From Cardiocondyla obscurior (Eukaryota > Arthropoda > Insecta > Hymenoptera > Formicidae), in assembly GCF_019399895.1 (NCBI RefSeq), contig NC_091878.1, forward strand, positions 310,001 to 374,000: a stretch of 64,000 nt of DNA, given 5' to 3'. The notes under the pieces are model-generated. The model saw only the letters and a program-made list of their open reading frames with translations, was not told the origin of the DNA and made no database searches. Shown one piece after another: positions 1 to 11,318 of this stretch; position 1 is the stretch's first letter; each line of letters opens with the position of its first letter. Made by a program: the position numbers and the translations under genes.

Positions 1-1606
1 CAATTAATTCTGCGGTTAGCTAATTGAACAAACTACCGTGATTAACGTTAAGTACCTATCTATTAAACGTCGTCTAATATCGATCTTGCTTGACGTTAGT
101 GGATAATTATAATTTCGTTTTTGTATAAGATTTATAACATTTTTATAACGCGCTTTATTTTCGTAGATCACAACGTCGATCTACGCGCGTGTATTAATTG
201 TCTATTCGCGATTCAATTTTTTTTTTTTTTTTTTGCAACTCTATCGTTATAAGCAATATTCGATTGACCAAGTAGTGACAAAGGCCGCGTATATGGAACA
301 CCGAAATTAGACAAAATGCATGTGTATGATGTGTTCTTTTTCGCGACACGTGCCGATGAGCTTCAATGTATGTAAATAAAAACGATTGCTGTATAAGTCT
401 TTAAAAAACTGATCGAATTTTTCGATAACTTTTTCAAACCTTGTTAAAACTTTTCAACCGTATATTACAGTATTTTTTGAAAAAAAAAGAAAAAAAATAG
501 AGGGACTGTTCGAAAGCATGGAAAAATAGATTTTTCAATTTTCTCGATTCAATGTTTCAAACTTAAAATTGCTCGTGTTCAAAAATAACTATTTTGCATC
601 AAAGTTTTTTTGCAAGAACAAACAATTTGCTCGGAGAGTTTTTGCGAGCGCTTTAAATAAAAAAAAAAAAAAAAAGGGTTTTTACATGGCTCGGAAAGCT
701 CGATTTGGCTACATAATCTGCGAATGCATCATAGAGTGTAGGTTTCGTTCGACTTTACAGGACGAACACGCTCGCTGGCCGTAACTTGCACGTATATAAT
801 CTACACTTTGTGTTTCGACGCGTATTTTTGACTGCCGTCCGCGAGTACCGAGCCGGGGGAGGGGGAGAGGGGCCACGCAATGATACCTGCTCGCTTTGGC
901 TAACGTGACGACCGGTGTGTGTAGCGATCTAACAGAAAAGGAACGGAGAGACGCAGCGCAAGAGCAATGCCCCTTGGGTCAGGTTCAGTACCCTTTGGCA
1001 CAAGACACTCGGAGAACGACGTAACCGGCATGCATCTGCGCGCGTATAGGTGTACGACGTACACGCCGAACACCTACTTGCATGCGAGATGGCCTTTTCG
1101 CGAGGCGATAGATAAAAAACTGAACGAGAGACGTTGCCTTCTTCCTCTCCCTCTTTTCCCCCCTCGCGTCTTACCTCTTTCCCTTCTTGCGCGCGTTTCG
1201 TAAATTGGGACAGCCTCGCGCGCGCATCGACTGTAACTAAATCTCCCGTATCCTGCACGAAGCGTTCTCGGGTATTGCCAAAAAATCACGTCGTCCTGCA
1301 AGCATATCACGCTGCCAAAATTTGTCCGAGCTTTACGACGCCGTCGATTTCTACTGGAAATATAGATGTAACCCCCGTAACTTATTTTAACAGAAAGAAA
1401 GAAGAATAATACGAAAAAAAAGGAGATTTTTATCTTTCAATTAACGCTCGATAATAGAAGAAGAAAAATATGTTCTCTCCTGCTAGTTTTTTAGCCTCCG
1501 TCGAGATTTCGCTCCGCGCAAAGAATGATAAATGAAACGAAATATCTGTTATCCCTTGGATTTTCTCGCGCGTGTCTTATCATATACATATTTCTGTGTA
1601 TTGCAG
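1..1606. other. Non-coding sequence upstream of first visible exon, presumed intron
   Basis: The first clear exon starts at 1607 just after a splice acceptor, so this stretch is most simply the 3' part of an intron of that gene, with earlier exons left of the window. It holds poly-T and poly-A runs (about 219-234 and 657-675) and a GC-richer patch at 840-1260. I see no open frame here with a donor in the phase needed to join the next exon. An alternative first exon or promoter in the 840-1500 patch cannot be excluded. Confidence 0.5.
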
Positions 1607-1801
1607 TTGGTGAATGGCCTAGACGTACCCCGATACATGTGCGAAACGGAAGTGATGGAGGACGTAAACGTTGCCCCGACGGCGACCGTGATGGAGTACA
1701 CCACCACTTCCGGCAATCATACCAGCAAGAACGCGAACGGGAACATCATCACCCTTACGCTCAAGAACAATCATCTTATCGTGGAGACCGAGGAACGTGC
1801 G
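1607..1801 (+). CDS. Internal coding exon A of an unrecognised protein (5' part outside window)
   Basis: This exon follows an acceptor ending TTGCAG at 1601-1606 and ends at a GTATGT donor at 1802. It is 195 bases, 65 codons, and phase 0 at both ends. It encodes a polar segment beginning LVNGLDVPRYMCETEV, with a possible N-glycosylation site (NHTS) and an acidic end near ETEERA. It joins in frame to exon B at 2671 across an 869-base intron that is pyrimidine-rich in its middle and shows nothing else of note. There is no signal peptide or initiator context, although Met codons early in the exon could serve an alternative start. The protein family is not recognised. The evidence is the clean splice sites and the phase agreement over four exons. 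Confidence 0.8.
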
Positions 1802-2670
1802 GTATGTACGCTGCGCTGCGGGAAGTTTCCGGCGTATTGTCACCGCAGCGAGAAACATCGCTTGCATAAATCGTCTCTTCTCCCTTCCACGTGTCTCCTA
1901 AACTAACGAGACCGCGGAGCGGTCGTAGAGAGAGCCTCGTCGGAGGAGTCGCGGTAACCGGGTCAGAGACTGGCTCGTTTTCACGGGCTGGAGAGTAGAT
2001 TCGTAATTATCGAACTTGGCCGACCCTGGTAAGGTCGGAGGTTGCCGGGCAATTTTACCCCCACCTATCGTCCTACTTACGAGCCTCGTCTCATTCGCGT
2101 AGGCTCGTTCGCGTCGAGGATTCTCGAAATCTTCCGTCAAGCCGCTCGCCTCTGCGCCGACACCTACGTTTCCTCTTTCTCTCGAATCGCGGCGCATTTT
2201 TCTATCCTTCTTCTACCTTTTTCTTTTTCTTTTTTTTTTTTATTTTATTTCTTTCTATCTATCGTCTCGCACGGTTCCTCATTTTCTACCCCGAACTCTT
2301 TAAGTGCACTACTCGCGTACTCCGATTCGATCCGGTCTTCTCGCACCTATGTAGAGTGCTCCAACTTTCGAACAAGGAAAAGGCGTGGAGCCGGTTCGGG
2401 TTCGTAACTCGGGCCTGTATTAAAAAGGGGAGAAAAAAAAAGGGAAAAAAATAATGGACCGAGTAGATACGCACGAATTCCCGTGGGAGAATTGGAACGT
2501 TTGTCCAGAATAATTAACTTTGAATTTAATCGGATATTACTTTCTTAGAAAAAAAAAAAAAAAAAATTGTTTCTATAACTCGAATACGTCATATTAATTT
2601 TTAACTTAAATAAAAAAATAATCTAAATATAATTTAAAAATTGTGCAATTCTGCTGTATTTTTTTTTCAG

Positions 2671-2854
2671 GTAACGATGGAGGACAAGCCTACGTCGAGA
2701 TATAAAGATAGCTCATTTGTGGTCGAGGTAGAGCCGGATTATGATAAAGAAGAGACGGAGGGTAACAAAGGATCTTCCGATGACATGGCTACTGGTGTTA
2801 CCGATCAACAAGCTTTGGTGCACAGGGAAGAAATACCAGACGACAGATCTTCAG
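2671..2854 (+). CDS. Internal coding exon B of the same unrecognised protein
   Basis: This exon starts after a long pyrimidine tract and TTTCAG at 2665-2670, and ends at a GTAATC donor at 2855. It has 184 bases, enters in phase 0 and leaves one base for the next codon. It encodes an acidic, Ser/Asp/Glu-rich stretch (VTMEDKPTSRYKDSS, then VVEVEPDYDKEE) with no hydrophobic segment, which suggests an exposed or intrinsically disordered region. The following intron is only 77 bases (2855-2931), typical of compact insect introns. Reading straight through that intron would give a spurious open frame to 3171, but the splice sites and the protein-like character of the joined exons favour splicing. 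Confidence 0.8.
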
Positions 2855-2931
2855 GTAATCAAACTCGTAACGTACATAACACCTCGTTTAGTGATTTATC
2901 TTTAATTTTGTCGTTCTTTTTTTTTCTACAG

Positions 2932-3236
2932 CCTTCGAAAATACGCGACTGTTTGGGAGTACCAACACCGGACTATCACAATCGGACCTTTCGATATCGA
3001 GTCAAGGCTCGGCTAATCCAAGTTACCGCTACGGCAATCAAGTCGAATACGATTCCGGCCATCTCGGTTACCCCATGTACGGTGGAAGTTACGAGTCCGA
3101 GGAATCTATGCTACCGAGGAAACTGGAGGGAAGATCGAAATGGGTGGAATTCGATAAATCGCCGGATATAGAAAAGATACTGTTAGACAGTTCGAGAAAT
3201 TTTACAAGCGAGGAGGAGGAAGAAGAAGACAAAAGT
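2932..3236 (+). CDS. Internal coding exon C of the same protein, with NPSY motif
   Basis: This exon follows TTTCTACAG at 2923-2931 and ends at a perfect GTAAGT donor at 3237. Two bases complete the codon begun in exon B (giving Ala) and 101 codons follow, leaving in phase 0. The segment is rich in Ser, Gly and Tyr, then ends in a run of Glu before DKS. Asn-Pro-Ser-Tyr is encoded at 3015-3026. NPxY motifs in cytoplasmic tails bind PTB-domain proteins or mediate clathrin-dependent uptake, and several other tyrosines surround it. This is the main hint that the region is a receptor or adhesion-protein tail, but it is inference because no membrane span is in view. Confidence 0.8.
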
Positions 3237-3431
3237 GTAAGTAAATAAAAAGAAAATTTTTACTTGTCAACTGACGTTCGATTTTTTTTCTAAATTATTT
3301 AAATTGTCGATGGTCGAAAAATTTCTTCTAAAATTAATATTAAACTCTATGCTTAAAACCTCGCGATATGTATATGCATGAATCGGTCAGATAAAATTTT
3401 TATAGCACCAAAGATGTTCGTTTCGTTTCAG

Positions 3432-3986
3432 CCGCGGTTCTTCGGAAAATCAAAAGATATGTCGTCCCTACAAGACATGATGAACGCAGTGGCGCGAGAA
3501 GACTCGATGGATATCGACAGTTTCCAAGATCCCGTGCGATCAAATCCGAATCTCCAAGTGAACGGCACAACGCCCAACAAGCTCGAAATTATGGAGCAGA
3601 AGGCTCTAAGCAACGACTTCGCCAGCAAGGCGGACAATAAGCCCGTGATAACCGGCGTCCTGCTGAAGGACGACGTACAGGAGGACGCGTTCCAAGAGCA
3701 GCAACGTAAACTGGGTAACGGCACGCTAACGCCGGAACATAAAGGGGACAAGACAGTGACGCGCAAACCGGAAGGCAGCGTTTTCGTGCCGAGTCACAAA
3801 CGAGCGGGCAGCATCCCGCCGCGACTGATCGAAGAAACGCTCGAGATGGATCGCAAGAAATCGCTGGACATCTACAATAAGTACAGTCAAATCAAAACGA
3901 GCACCAGGGGCATGCTGCCGAGCTTGAGCCCGAAATTCGAGCTGCTGCAGAACGAGGTGAGTCCGATCGAAGAAAAAGAGAGTTAA
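3432..3986 (+). CDS. Terminal coding exon D of the same protein, stop at 3984-3986
   Basis: This exon begins after TTTCGTTTCAG (ending 3431) and reads 184 codons to a TAA. It is entered in phase 0, matching exon C across a 195-base intron. The sequence is hydrophilic with mixed charge, beginning PRFFGKSKDMSSLQDMMN and ending with LSPKFELLQNE followed by VSPIEEKES. Nothing resembles an enzyme or a membrane domain. With exons A-C this makes 412 residues of C-terminal protein. A strong donor lies inside it at 3957, so the last nine codons and stop may be used only when that site is not spliced. The exon has markedly higher GC than its introns, as expected for real coding sequence. Family not recognised. 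Confidence 0.78.
   Translation, partial: PRFFGKSKDMSSLQDMMNAVAREDSMDIDSFQDPVRSNPNLQVNGTTPNKLEIMEQKALSNDFASKADNKPVITGVLLKDDVQEDAFQEQQRKLGNGTLTPEHKGDKTVTRKPEGSVFVPSHKRAGSIPPRLIEETLEMDRKKSLDIYNKYSQIKTSTRGMLPSLSPKFELLQNEVSPIEEKES
3957..3962 (+). other. Strong internal splice donor in terminal exon
   Basis: The sequence GAG|GTGAGT at this point matches the consensus 5' splice site closely and would end the exon in phase 0 after residues LLQNE. Use of it would remove the last nine codons and the stop, and splice to an unidentified downstream exon. Confidence 0.45.
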
Positions 3987-5712
3987 TATGCGCGCCGATC
4001 AAAGAAGAACCTCCCCCGTCCCGCTCCCCCCGTCGTCGCCGACAGTTTCTCGACTGTGTGTCGTCGGGACGCAACGTCCTCGGGATAAATTGCAACGAAA
4101 GATATTAGTCAAGGATTACTGAGCAAAAAAATTGCAGCGAACACGGTTTATGTGTTCGAGCGAACACTAACAGTGTAGGATTTATGTTATTCGACGTAGA
4201 AAATATATGTATAACGAAAGTCGGCATTGTAATAGTCGGTTACTTCAGCAAACGGCAATGATCTCACAGATTTCAGCCGAATAGACGAGTACCTTCGCGA
4301 GTACCTACGCAAATGCTATGCGATGAGAGGAATTTAACGTAAGAAGTTAGCGTACAATACATGTATAAGCAATTTAATCAAAGATGAAAAAATACGGTCG
4401 CCGTGAGGACACTCCACAGATGATTTACGATTAAAATGCCTTTTTTTTTTTTTTTTTTTATAACGAGAAGTGTAAAAATACAACGGATTGACAGCTGGGT
4501 CTTTTGATTATAATTTAGAAAGTCGCTTATTTCGCAATATATACCTAATTTAAAAAACAAAAATGATATTTAGTTCACGATCACGATTTAAATCATGATA
4601 TTTAGTTCAAGAAAGAACTTTTCACGGCCGAAATAATCGAGCGATAATGACTAATGTTAAATATAACGTATGCCGAGCTAATCAAAAAACCATTGCAAAT
4701 AAGAACTCTTTTTCATCGTAACTTCACGTAGACGTTAACAGTTCATCACTCGACTTGTGATAGTGACGTAGTTATATATATATATTTCGTAAAAGTAATG
4801 TTAACAATATTAGAAACTATACATATACGATATTTAATCTTTCTGTTAAAACTTGTTTCTTTGTTGAGAGCGCATAGTGACATAAAATTTTTTTTTTTTA
4901 AAGTGCATTAGCATTTCTTATTCTTCGAGTAAATTAATTGCTTATAAATATTCTAAATTAATGGTTAATATTTTTAGATATTTAGAGTTCATGACTTCGA
5001 AGAAATGATTTAAAAGTTTGAATAATAGATAAGTCAGTTCTTTAACTGTAGACTATCAGTGTAGTTTCAAAAGTCGTAAAAGAAGCGTTAATAAATAAAT
5101 CAAAATGAAATTAATTTCCTAGATACGTGCGGGTGCATGACTAAAATTCGCACAAGTCTAAAGTCTTGGTTCGTAGCTGCTACGAGTTCATTAACATTCA
5201 CAATCCAGCGTCGTTACCATATTACGCATTATAGTAATTAAGATACTCACTTAGAGTGTAAGACACATTTTTAAAAATCCGTATTTAGCAGCAAGTCAGT
5301 GTATACATATACACATCGAATGTATATATACATATAACGAGGTTCGTACGTAATATAAGAGCACATACACGTTACGTATGGACAACGTGTACACTTAAGC
5401 GCGCACACGAAATGTTGAGGATTTTTTATTAGCTTCATAGGCATTTTTAAATGTCAAATCGACGCTTTAAAAAAAGAAAAAGAAAAAGAAAAAACCTAAC
5501 GATCACGTGGATTCTAGTGCCAAAATAGTTTAAGACGAATCGAATCGACCTACACGAGTCGACGAGCGTTTATCCGTGTATAACTACGTTGAGAGGGAAA
5601 CAATTACGTTATTGATATTTCAGATTTTATATGATTACGTTGAATGTTACAGACGTTATCGAATGTTGGCTTTGCGATGCTTTGCCGTGAGTTTTCACGA
5701 CGTAAAAACTGA

Positions 5713-5973
5713 ATGTTCTTAATCTGTATATATTCACCTTCTTTCCTCGGATCTGATATCTCTCTCATTTTTACAAATGCCGTTCCTAATAATGCCATTA
5801 TGCTTACGCATTTAGCTCCGCAGGAAAATCAAAATAATCTACTGCAATTCGACGGGTTTAAGCGCGAGCAGCATATAACTTCGTGCGGCAACGAGTCAAA
5901 CAATTTTTCCTATCCATATTTAAATGTAATTATTCTTTCGCGTCGATCGAGATTACGTTCGAAACTTAGCTAA
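5713..5973 (+). other. Orphan ORF of 86 codons, possible exon or chance frame
   Basis: An ATG-started frame runs 86 codons within AT-rich sequence, where stops should be frequent. Its middle (APQENQNNLLQFDGFKREQ and on) looks protein-like. A weak acceptor (CTCCGCAG ending 5823) and a donor-like GTAATT near 5926 would make a phase-0 exon, which would match the out-phase of the strong donor at 3957. There is no family match I can name, and the splice signals are weak. It could equally be chance sequence within the 3' UTR. Confidence 0.15.
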
Positions 5974-8010
5974 CGTGGTGACGAGAAATCCGGCGCGTCA
6001 GTGTGCGTTTCGATAACTCCTCCACTACAATTATGCAAAGAACGTATATCTCGGTATTTAAATATATAACTCTTAGTGCGCTTAGCGTGATTTTTATCTC
6101 ACCTTTTTTTTTTTTTTTTTTTTGAGTAATTTACTATTATTGCTCTTTATTATTTGATACTGATGCCTGCTATTTCTCGTTCACGCATGCGGGTGATCGA
6201 AAATATGACCCAGAAGGAAGTATGCGAATTTGATTATTATTACACGTTGGAGAGAGGGCTTTTATTTTCTCTAAATATTTAAAGTCTTTATTGCGATATA
6301 AGATAATTGCCGATAGAGCATGATTTAGAACATTATTGTAGGCATAGAGTCGAAACATATTAAAAACGCGTAAAGTAGAAGTTGTTTGAATCGAGAAGGA
6401 ATGAGACAGGAAGCCCTACGATCGATTTAATTACGCGTTGTATTTTATGTCTAAGATCATTATCTTATTACCGTTAAAACGTGCATCAGCTCGCACGTAT
6501 TCTTTAAAAATGTGGAGTATGAGCTTTTACACGGTCAAAATCTTACGATCGTATGATTGTTTCATTATATAAATTTTAGAGAGAGAAAAAAAAAAATACG
6601 TATTGTTCTAATACAATATATACTTTCGACTTCCATAAAGTAAAAATTATATAAATCGTATATACTATATGTATATTTTTGTTGAACATTTATATGTATA
6701 TGTTATACGAGAATTGTTGTTTGCTTTATTAATTGTTAAGTATGTAATCGCGTTGCGTACTTTTTAAATATTATCTCATATTAAGTACTCTAACTTTTTA
6801 TTATATTCTTTACATAGGATGATTTATATAATTATTAAAATTCTCGTTAATTGAAAATTAATTAATTGTAGAAAACGTGCAACATACTTCTGAAAAATAT
6901 ATTACATTCTCTTATACCTTTAAAAAATGTAAGAAAAATTTATCTCGTTATATCGTTTAGTTTATTCTTTGTTAATTTTTTTTTTCTTTAACAAAATAAA
7001 AACTACAACTCGTCCTAATTGTATAATTCATCCTGCAACTTACTAATATAGATAAATATAAAGATACATTTAATAGAAGGTTTATTAATGATCAACGATC
7101 ATATTGTTAGATTAATTTTACAAAATATATTTACAGAATTTTTTCTGCAAAAAAAAAGGCTAATATGATGTATGTATGTGTGTGTCTGGTTTGTTCATGT
7201 GAAAGTACATGACACTCGATTGTAGAAGCTACAAGCCATTCGAGGCTAAGTGTTGAAGGTGCTAAAGTAAAGACATAAACGGCTACGGTCTTTCTTATGT
7301 AATAATTAAATGCAAATTGGATCTGCTAAGACATGCGTCCGTCCTTCTATGTCGTACTCGCAGAATAATTACAGAAATTAACTCTTTCATGCGTAAATCA
7401 ATCAGACATTATAATTGATTGCAAATGAAACAACTTTGTGTCGATTGTTTCTTTAAGAAATTCAACTTTAAAGTAAGAAAATTTAAACTCAAAATTTTAT
7501 GCAATTTTTTTCTTTTTTTTTTTAAAGCACATAATTTTTATGAATATATTTGTACAGATAAAAGGAAAAAAAATTTATTACAATACTTTTAATTTAATTG
7601 TAATTATTAAAAGAATCGATATTGCTCATGGCAGAGTTAATACGAAGATTTTAACGTAATGCATAAGAAAGAGATTGATAAGGATATTGATGGAGGAATC
7701 GTAAAATGAGCTCCAGCATCCGCGAGACTGTTTTAACATTTTATAAAGTGCAAGCTACGTCAAAAACTGCAATTTCGTACTAAACATACCTTCCTTTCAA
7801 CATAAGTCGAAAGTAATACTAGTTATTGCGCTCATTACATGTAATACAAAAAAAAAAAAAACCATGGAGGGTTTTTCTTACTGATATTTATTTCTAATAA
7901 TTGCTAAGCTATCCCATTGTATATGTCAACTTATTTTACAAGAATAAACTACTGGGCACTCCAAAAAAAAAAAAAAACTTTATTGCTATCATAATTGTTT
8001 CTATCTATAA

Positions 8011-8091
8011 CATTTTTTTTTTAATTTATATTTTTTTTATTTTATATTTTATTTTATATTTTATATTATATTTTAATTTATATTATATATG
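8011..8091. repeat. AT-only low-complexity tract
   Basis: About 80 bases consist almost entirely of A and T, in a loose repeat of ATTTTATATTTT units. Confidence 0.7.
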
Positions 8092-8927
8092 AATATTAAT
8101 TTATTGGTACGAGAATCTAATAAACTATATTTGATTCCGCTAATTTTGCAGATAATCTTTTATACACTAAATATTACAGAACGCGCGTCGTTTATTCTGG
8201 CTTCCTCTATGTTAAAGAAATTTCTTTTACATTTAATAACTTTCAGAAATAAACTGCGGATGTGTATATGTATGTATCTTTCGTGATACTTTGGGCATCT
8301 CTCATGTCTTTAAATGCAATTTAAATATACATTCGGACATTAATTATATTCATTTTTTTTAAAACGACTACTGAACTTATAAAATGATTGATTTAATAAA
8401 TAATTATCGCAACGTATCCGCCAGTTACAAATTCGTGATATATTGAATTAATATTCGACATAATACTCGTCCTAATAATTGACGTATAAATGCTTTTCCT
8501 AAATAATACGTTAACCTGTGTAAGGGTGAGATACACAAAGATTGGCGGGAGGTCGGAGTACGCGCCTCGCGCAACTTTGATGCCCCGCATTTCTCAGATA
8601 AAGATTGCGTAATACTACGTACGTAAGCAGCGGAGCTCCACACATACATACGTGATTAAGAAAGTGATCGCGGTACGAAGAGATCCGAACGAGAGAATCA
8701 ATCGGCATCGCGGAAAATCGAGCAACAATAAAATTTCTACATCTTCTTTTTAAATAGGAAAAATTGGGGACGATATGTTTTAATGTATACGAAAAGATTG
8801 ATGTAATGACACGTCAGACCAATAATTTTTATATAAAAACTAGAAGAAACTATATTCGAGCTACGCGCGCACTATTTTTTATGAGACCCCAATTACAAGT
8901 TATATAAAAAAAATCGTTGCGACTCAC

Positions 8928-8971
8928 CGATCTGCATGAGCTTCAGCGGAGTTGAAGATATCTGCCGGTGA
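8928..8971 (-). ncRNA. Short internal exon of a minus-strand transcript
   Basis: On the minus strand this 44-base segment is flanked by an acceptor ending TGTTGCAG (8979-8972) and a donor GTGAGTC (from 8927). It joins the 9069-9380 exon across a 97-base intron with GTAAGT at its start and a plausible branch region. One frame is open through the junction and contains an ATG at the very end of this exon (Met-Gln-Ile), so it may be the last leader exon just before a coding region, or part of a long non-coding RNA. I found no continuing coding exon to the left. Confidence 0.5.
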
Positions 8972-9068
8972 CTGCAACATAAAAATGAAAACATTATTGT
9001 AGACATATCAGTTATTTAATGAGATTAATAAAAAAAGAAAGAGATTTTTTTGTTTGATTTATACTTAC

Positions 9069-9380
9069 TTAAAAGTTGCTCCGCCGATGCAGGATGCCCC
9101 CCGGGCCTGCTCCTCCTCTCAGATGGGACGTGTCGAGTCATCCTTCCGCGCACTGGAAACGCGCGAACACCCCGACCGTGATTTTATACTCGTGAAAATT
9201 ACTCAACGATCACTCTCGCGCGTTCCATGGTTCGGCACTCGCGTTTAGAAAAAAGTCCGTATGTCAAAAAATTGCGCCCGAATATTTTACGAAACTCCCG
9301 GATCGACCGACGAACCGGCTACGGTTCGTATGATTAATAATTTCGGCGGTGACGACACTTTCGTTGGCAGCTGCGTCGAT
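9069..9380 (-). ncRNA. Exon of a minus-strand transcript, leader or lncRNA
   Basis: The minus strand shows a very good acceptor (TTTTTGTTACAG, at 9392-9381) and a GTAAGT donor at 9068. The 312 bases between are GC-richer than the flanks, but every frame I followed meets a stop, including one shortly before the donor in the frame that stays open into the next exon. This argues for an untranslated leader or a non-coding RNA. The acceptor implies at least one more exon at higher coordinates. Confidence 0.5.
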
Positions 9381-9685
9381 CTGTAACAAAAAAAATATAT
9401 ATAATTTAATAAATGGCAACAATAGAATTAATTAATCAGTTATTCTTTTTTTCTGATTTTTAAAAATATTTTTAATATATTATTACTAAAATAAAAAGAA
9501 TAAAATAAGAAAAAGTTATGAATCTTCCATTGGGATCATAATCGAACATGATAAATCAAGAGAGAACGCATCTTTCATAGGCGTGTTATTACACTAAACT
9601 TATTCTAAAGTTCACTTAAACTAATGTAAAGCATGCAATTTATTATAATTGTATCAAACAATATATACTCTGGAATTATTATGTA

Positions 9686-9942
9686 CACTCAGTCAAGAAT
9701 GGCATTCGTGGTGCTGCGACGGCGGCTAGCGTACGTGATCTTAATGTGGTGTGCGTCGAATCTCACACGAAGCGCGCGCGTAGATGTGATACGAAGCACC
9801 GGCTACAGAGGACTGAGAGAGAACGCGGCCTACTACACCTCCCCTCATACGGCGGCCGAGAGTGGGAGGGAGTCACGTACGCCAGCCGCCGTCGCCGCTC
9901 CTCGTCGCTCGTCGCAGCAAATGCTATATCTGCCTTTCAGTG
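9686..9942. mobile_element. MITE-like inverted-repeat element, copy 1
   Basis: The two ends form a long imperfect inverted repeat: 9686-9740 pairs with 9873-9942. The best-matching core is GCGACGGCGGCTAGCGTACG on the left and its near-complement (one mismatch) on the right. The outer ends begin CACT on both sides. The interior is short and has no transposase. The right arm carries an extra GACGAGCGACGAGG-type insertion relative to the left. A second, diverged copy lies at 38399-38612. No clear target-site duplication is visible. It is probably a non-autonomous DNA transposon remnant; the superfamily cannot be assigned. Confidence 0.5.
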
Positions 9943-11318
9943 CACAATCATTGAAATGTATGCGTAAAAATTTCTACTTTATAAGCCAATAAAATAATAA
10001 AAAAAAAAAAAAAAAAATTTTGTTTCTTATAACCCAAGAAAATTAATTCATTTCTCCAAAGCGCCACGTGTTACAGCGTCAAGCAACCTAGCAGTTTTTA
10101 ACTATCGTAGCAAATCTATCAACTCAGTGGAGTATCGGTTCATTATTTCAGGAGGTCAAATCACCACAGATCGTCTCCCTCTCCCCGTTTGGTTTAAAAT
10201 TACGTACATCCGCGGAATAAATTTATTCATCAGACACTAGTCGGACACGTTTCAGTCCGATGCCCGCGTAATATAACCATTTAATTAAGCATTCGCTTAA
10301 TTAACGAGACCAAGTATCCGACGCGTCGTTAACCAGGAAAGCTAAGATATTTCATTAGAGCCTGTACACCGTCGATTTTCACATGAAGAATCTCGAGGAA
10401 ACACGTACTTTGGCCCGCCCGATTTATTGTTATGTTTACATTCAGAGGTATAAAAAAATAATAAAATTTCGTACGGATTGCTTCGAAATAAACCAAGGAT
10501 AAGTTCCCGACGCCACCTAAGCGTATCGAGCCGACGGGTCATCCACGTGTAGATTAATTGTCGGATAAAGTATTGTTTATTGCAGAGAAGTATACACACA
10601 TACACACGTATGTACTTGGACGATGTATCAAGAGGAACGTGTGGGAGGAGTCGCCTCCGATATAATTGCTATCAAGGCTGCAACATATATTTTTTATTTA
10701 GCAATCGATGATACAAGCGCACGTTATACAACTGTATTTTTTTTTATAGCCTTGTAAAATCAATGATATCTTATTGTTTAATACCCGGCACATGATTGCA
10801 AGTTTAAACGTACGGTCAACCAGCAAAGAATTGACTAAGTGGCCAAACCCGAGGAAGAAAAAATTAATTTTGCTAGTATACTTTTGTGCTGGCTTATGCA
10901 GAATATTTTTTGACGAGATAATCGATCATTGTCCACAAATTGTGCCGGAATTTTTTGTGCAATAACTTTCAATAACGACTTAAATAATTGTTGGTTTTAA
11001 TGATTTTATGATACGGCTGTGAAAAGCGCGCTCGCGGCTTTACGTATATTCTCCGCAATAATTATTAATTTTATTATTGGAAAATCATCGTGTTATTTCC
11101 ATTCGCAATTCCTCATTAGTCGTTTCTTTTCTTTTCTTTTTTTCTTTTTTATTCTTACGTCTAAATAATTTCAGGATAGAACTTTGAAAAAGCTCGTTTT
11201 CCCTCGAATAGATACGGGAATGATTCACGCACTTTAATACGCGAAACTGATTACTTTTCACAATCCTATTTAGCTGTCTGCCGAATCTCTGGACAGTGAT
11301 TTAACTGCATCGATACAG
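9943..11318. other. AT-rich spacer, nothing recognised
   Basis: It contains a poly-A tract near 9999-10017 and short mixed sequence. I see no credible coding exon. A 63-codon frame at 10774-10965 has no supporting splice signals. Confidence 0.5.

Larger units (their letters stand above)
3987..8900. other. 3' UTR and AT-rich spacer
   Basis: After the stop codon the sequence falls to low GC with many A/T homopolymers. Candidate polyadenylation hexamers (AATAAA) occur near 5090-5095, 6995-7000 and 7943-7948, but in such AT-rich DNA none can be chosen with confidence. The first few hundred bases after 3986 probably are 3' UTR. One modest open frame (5713-5973) is listed separately. The rest shows no gene. 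Confidence 0.5.

Noticed and set aside
2641..3171. Continuous 176-codon frame across exons B and C
   Set aside because: It reads through a 77-base intron with clear GT-AG ends and changes to the wrong frame in exon C.
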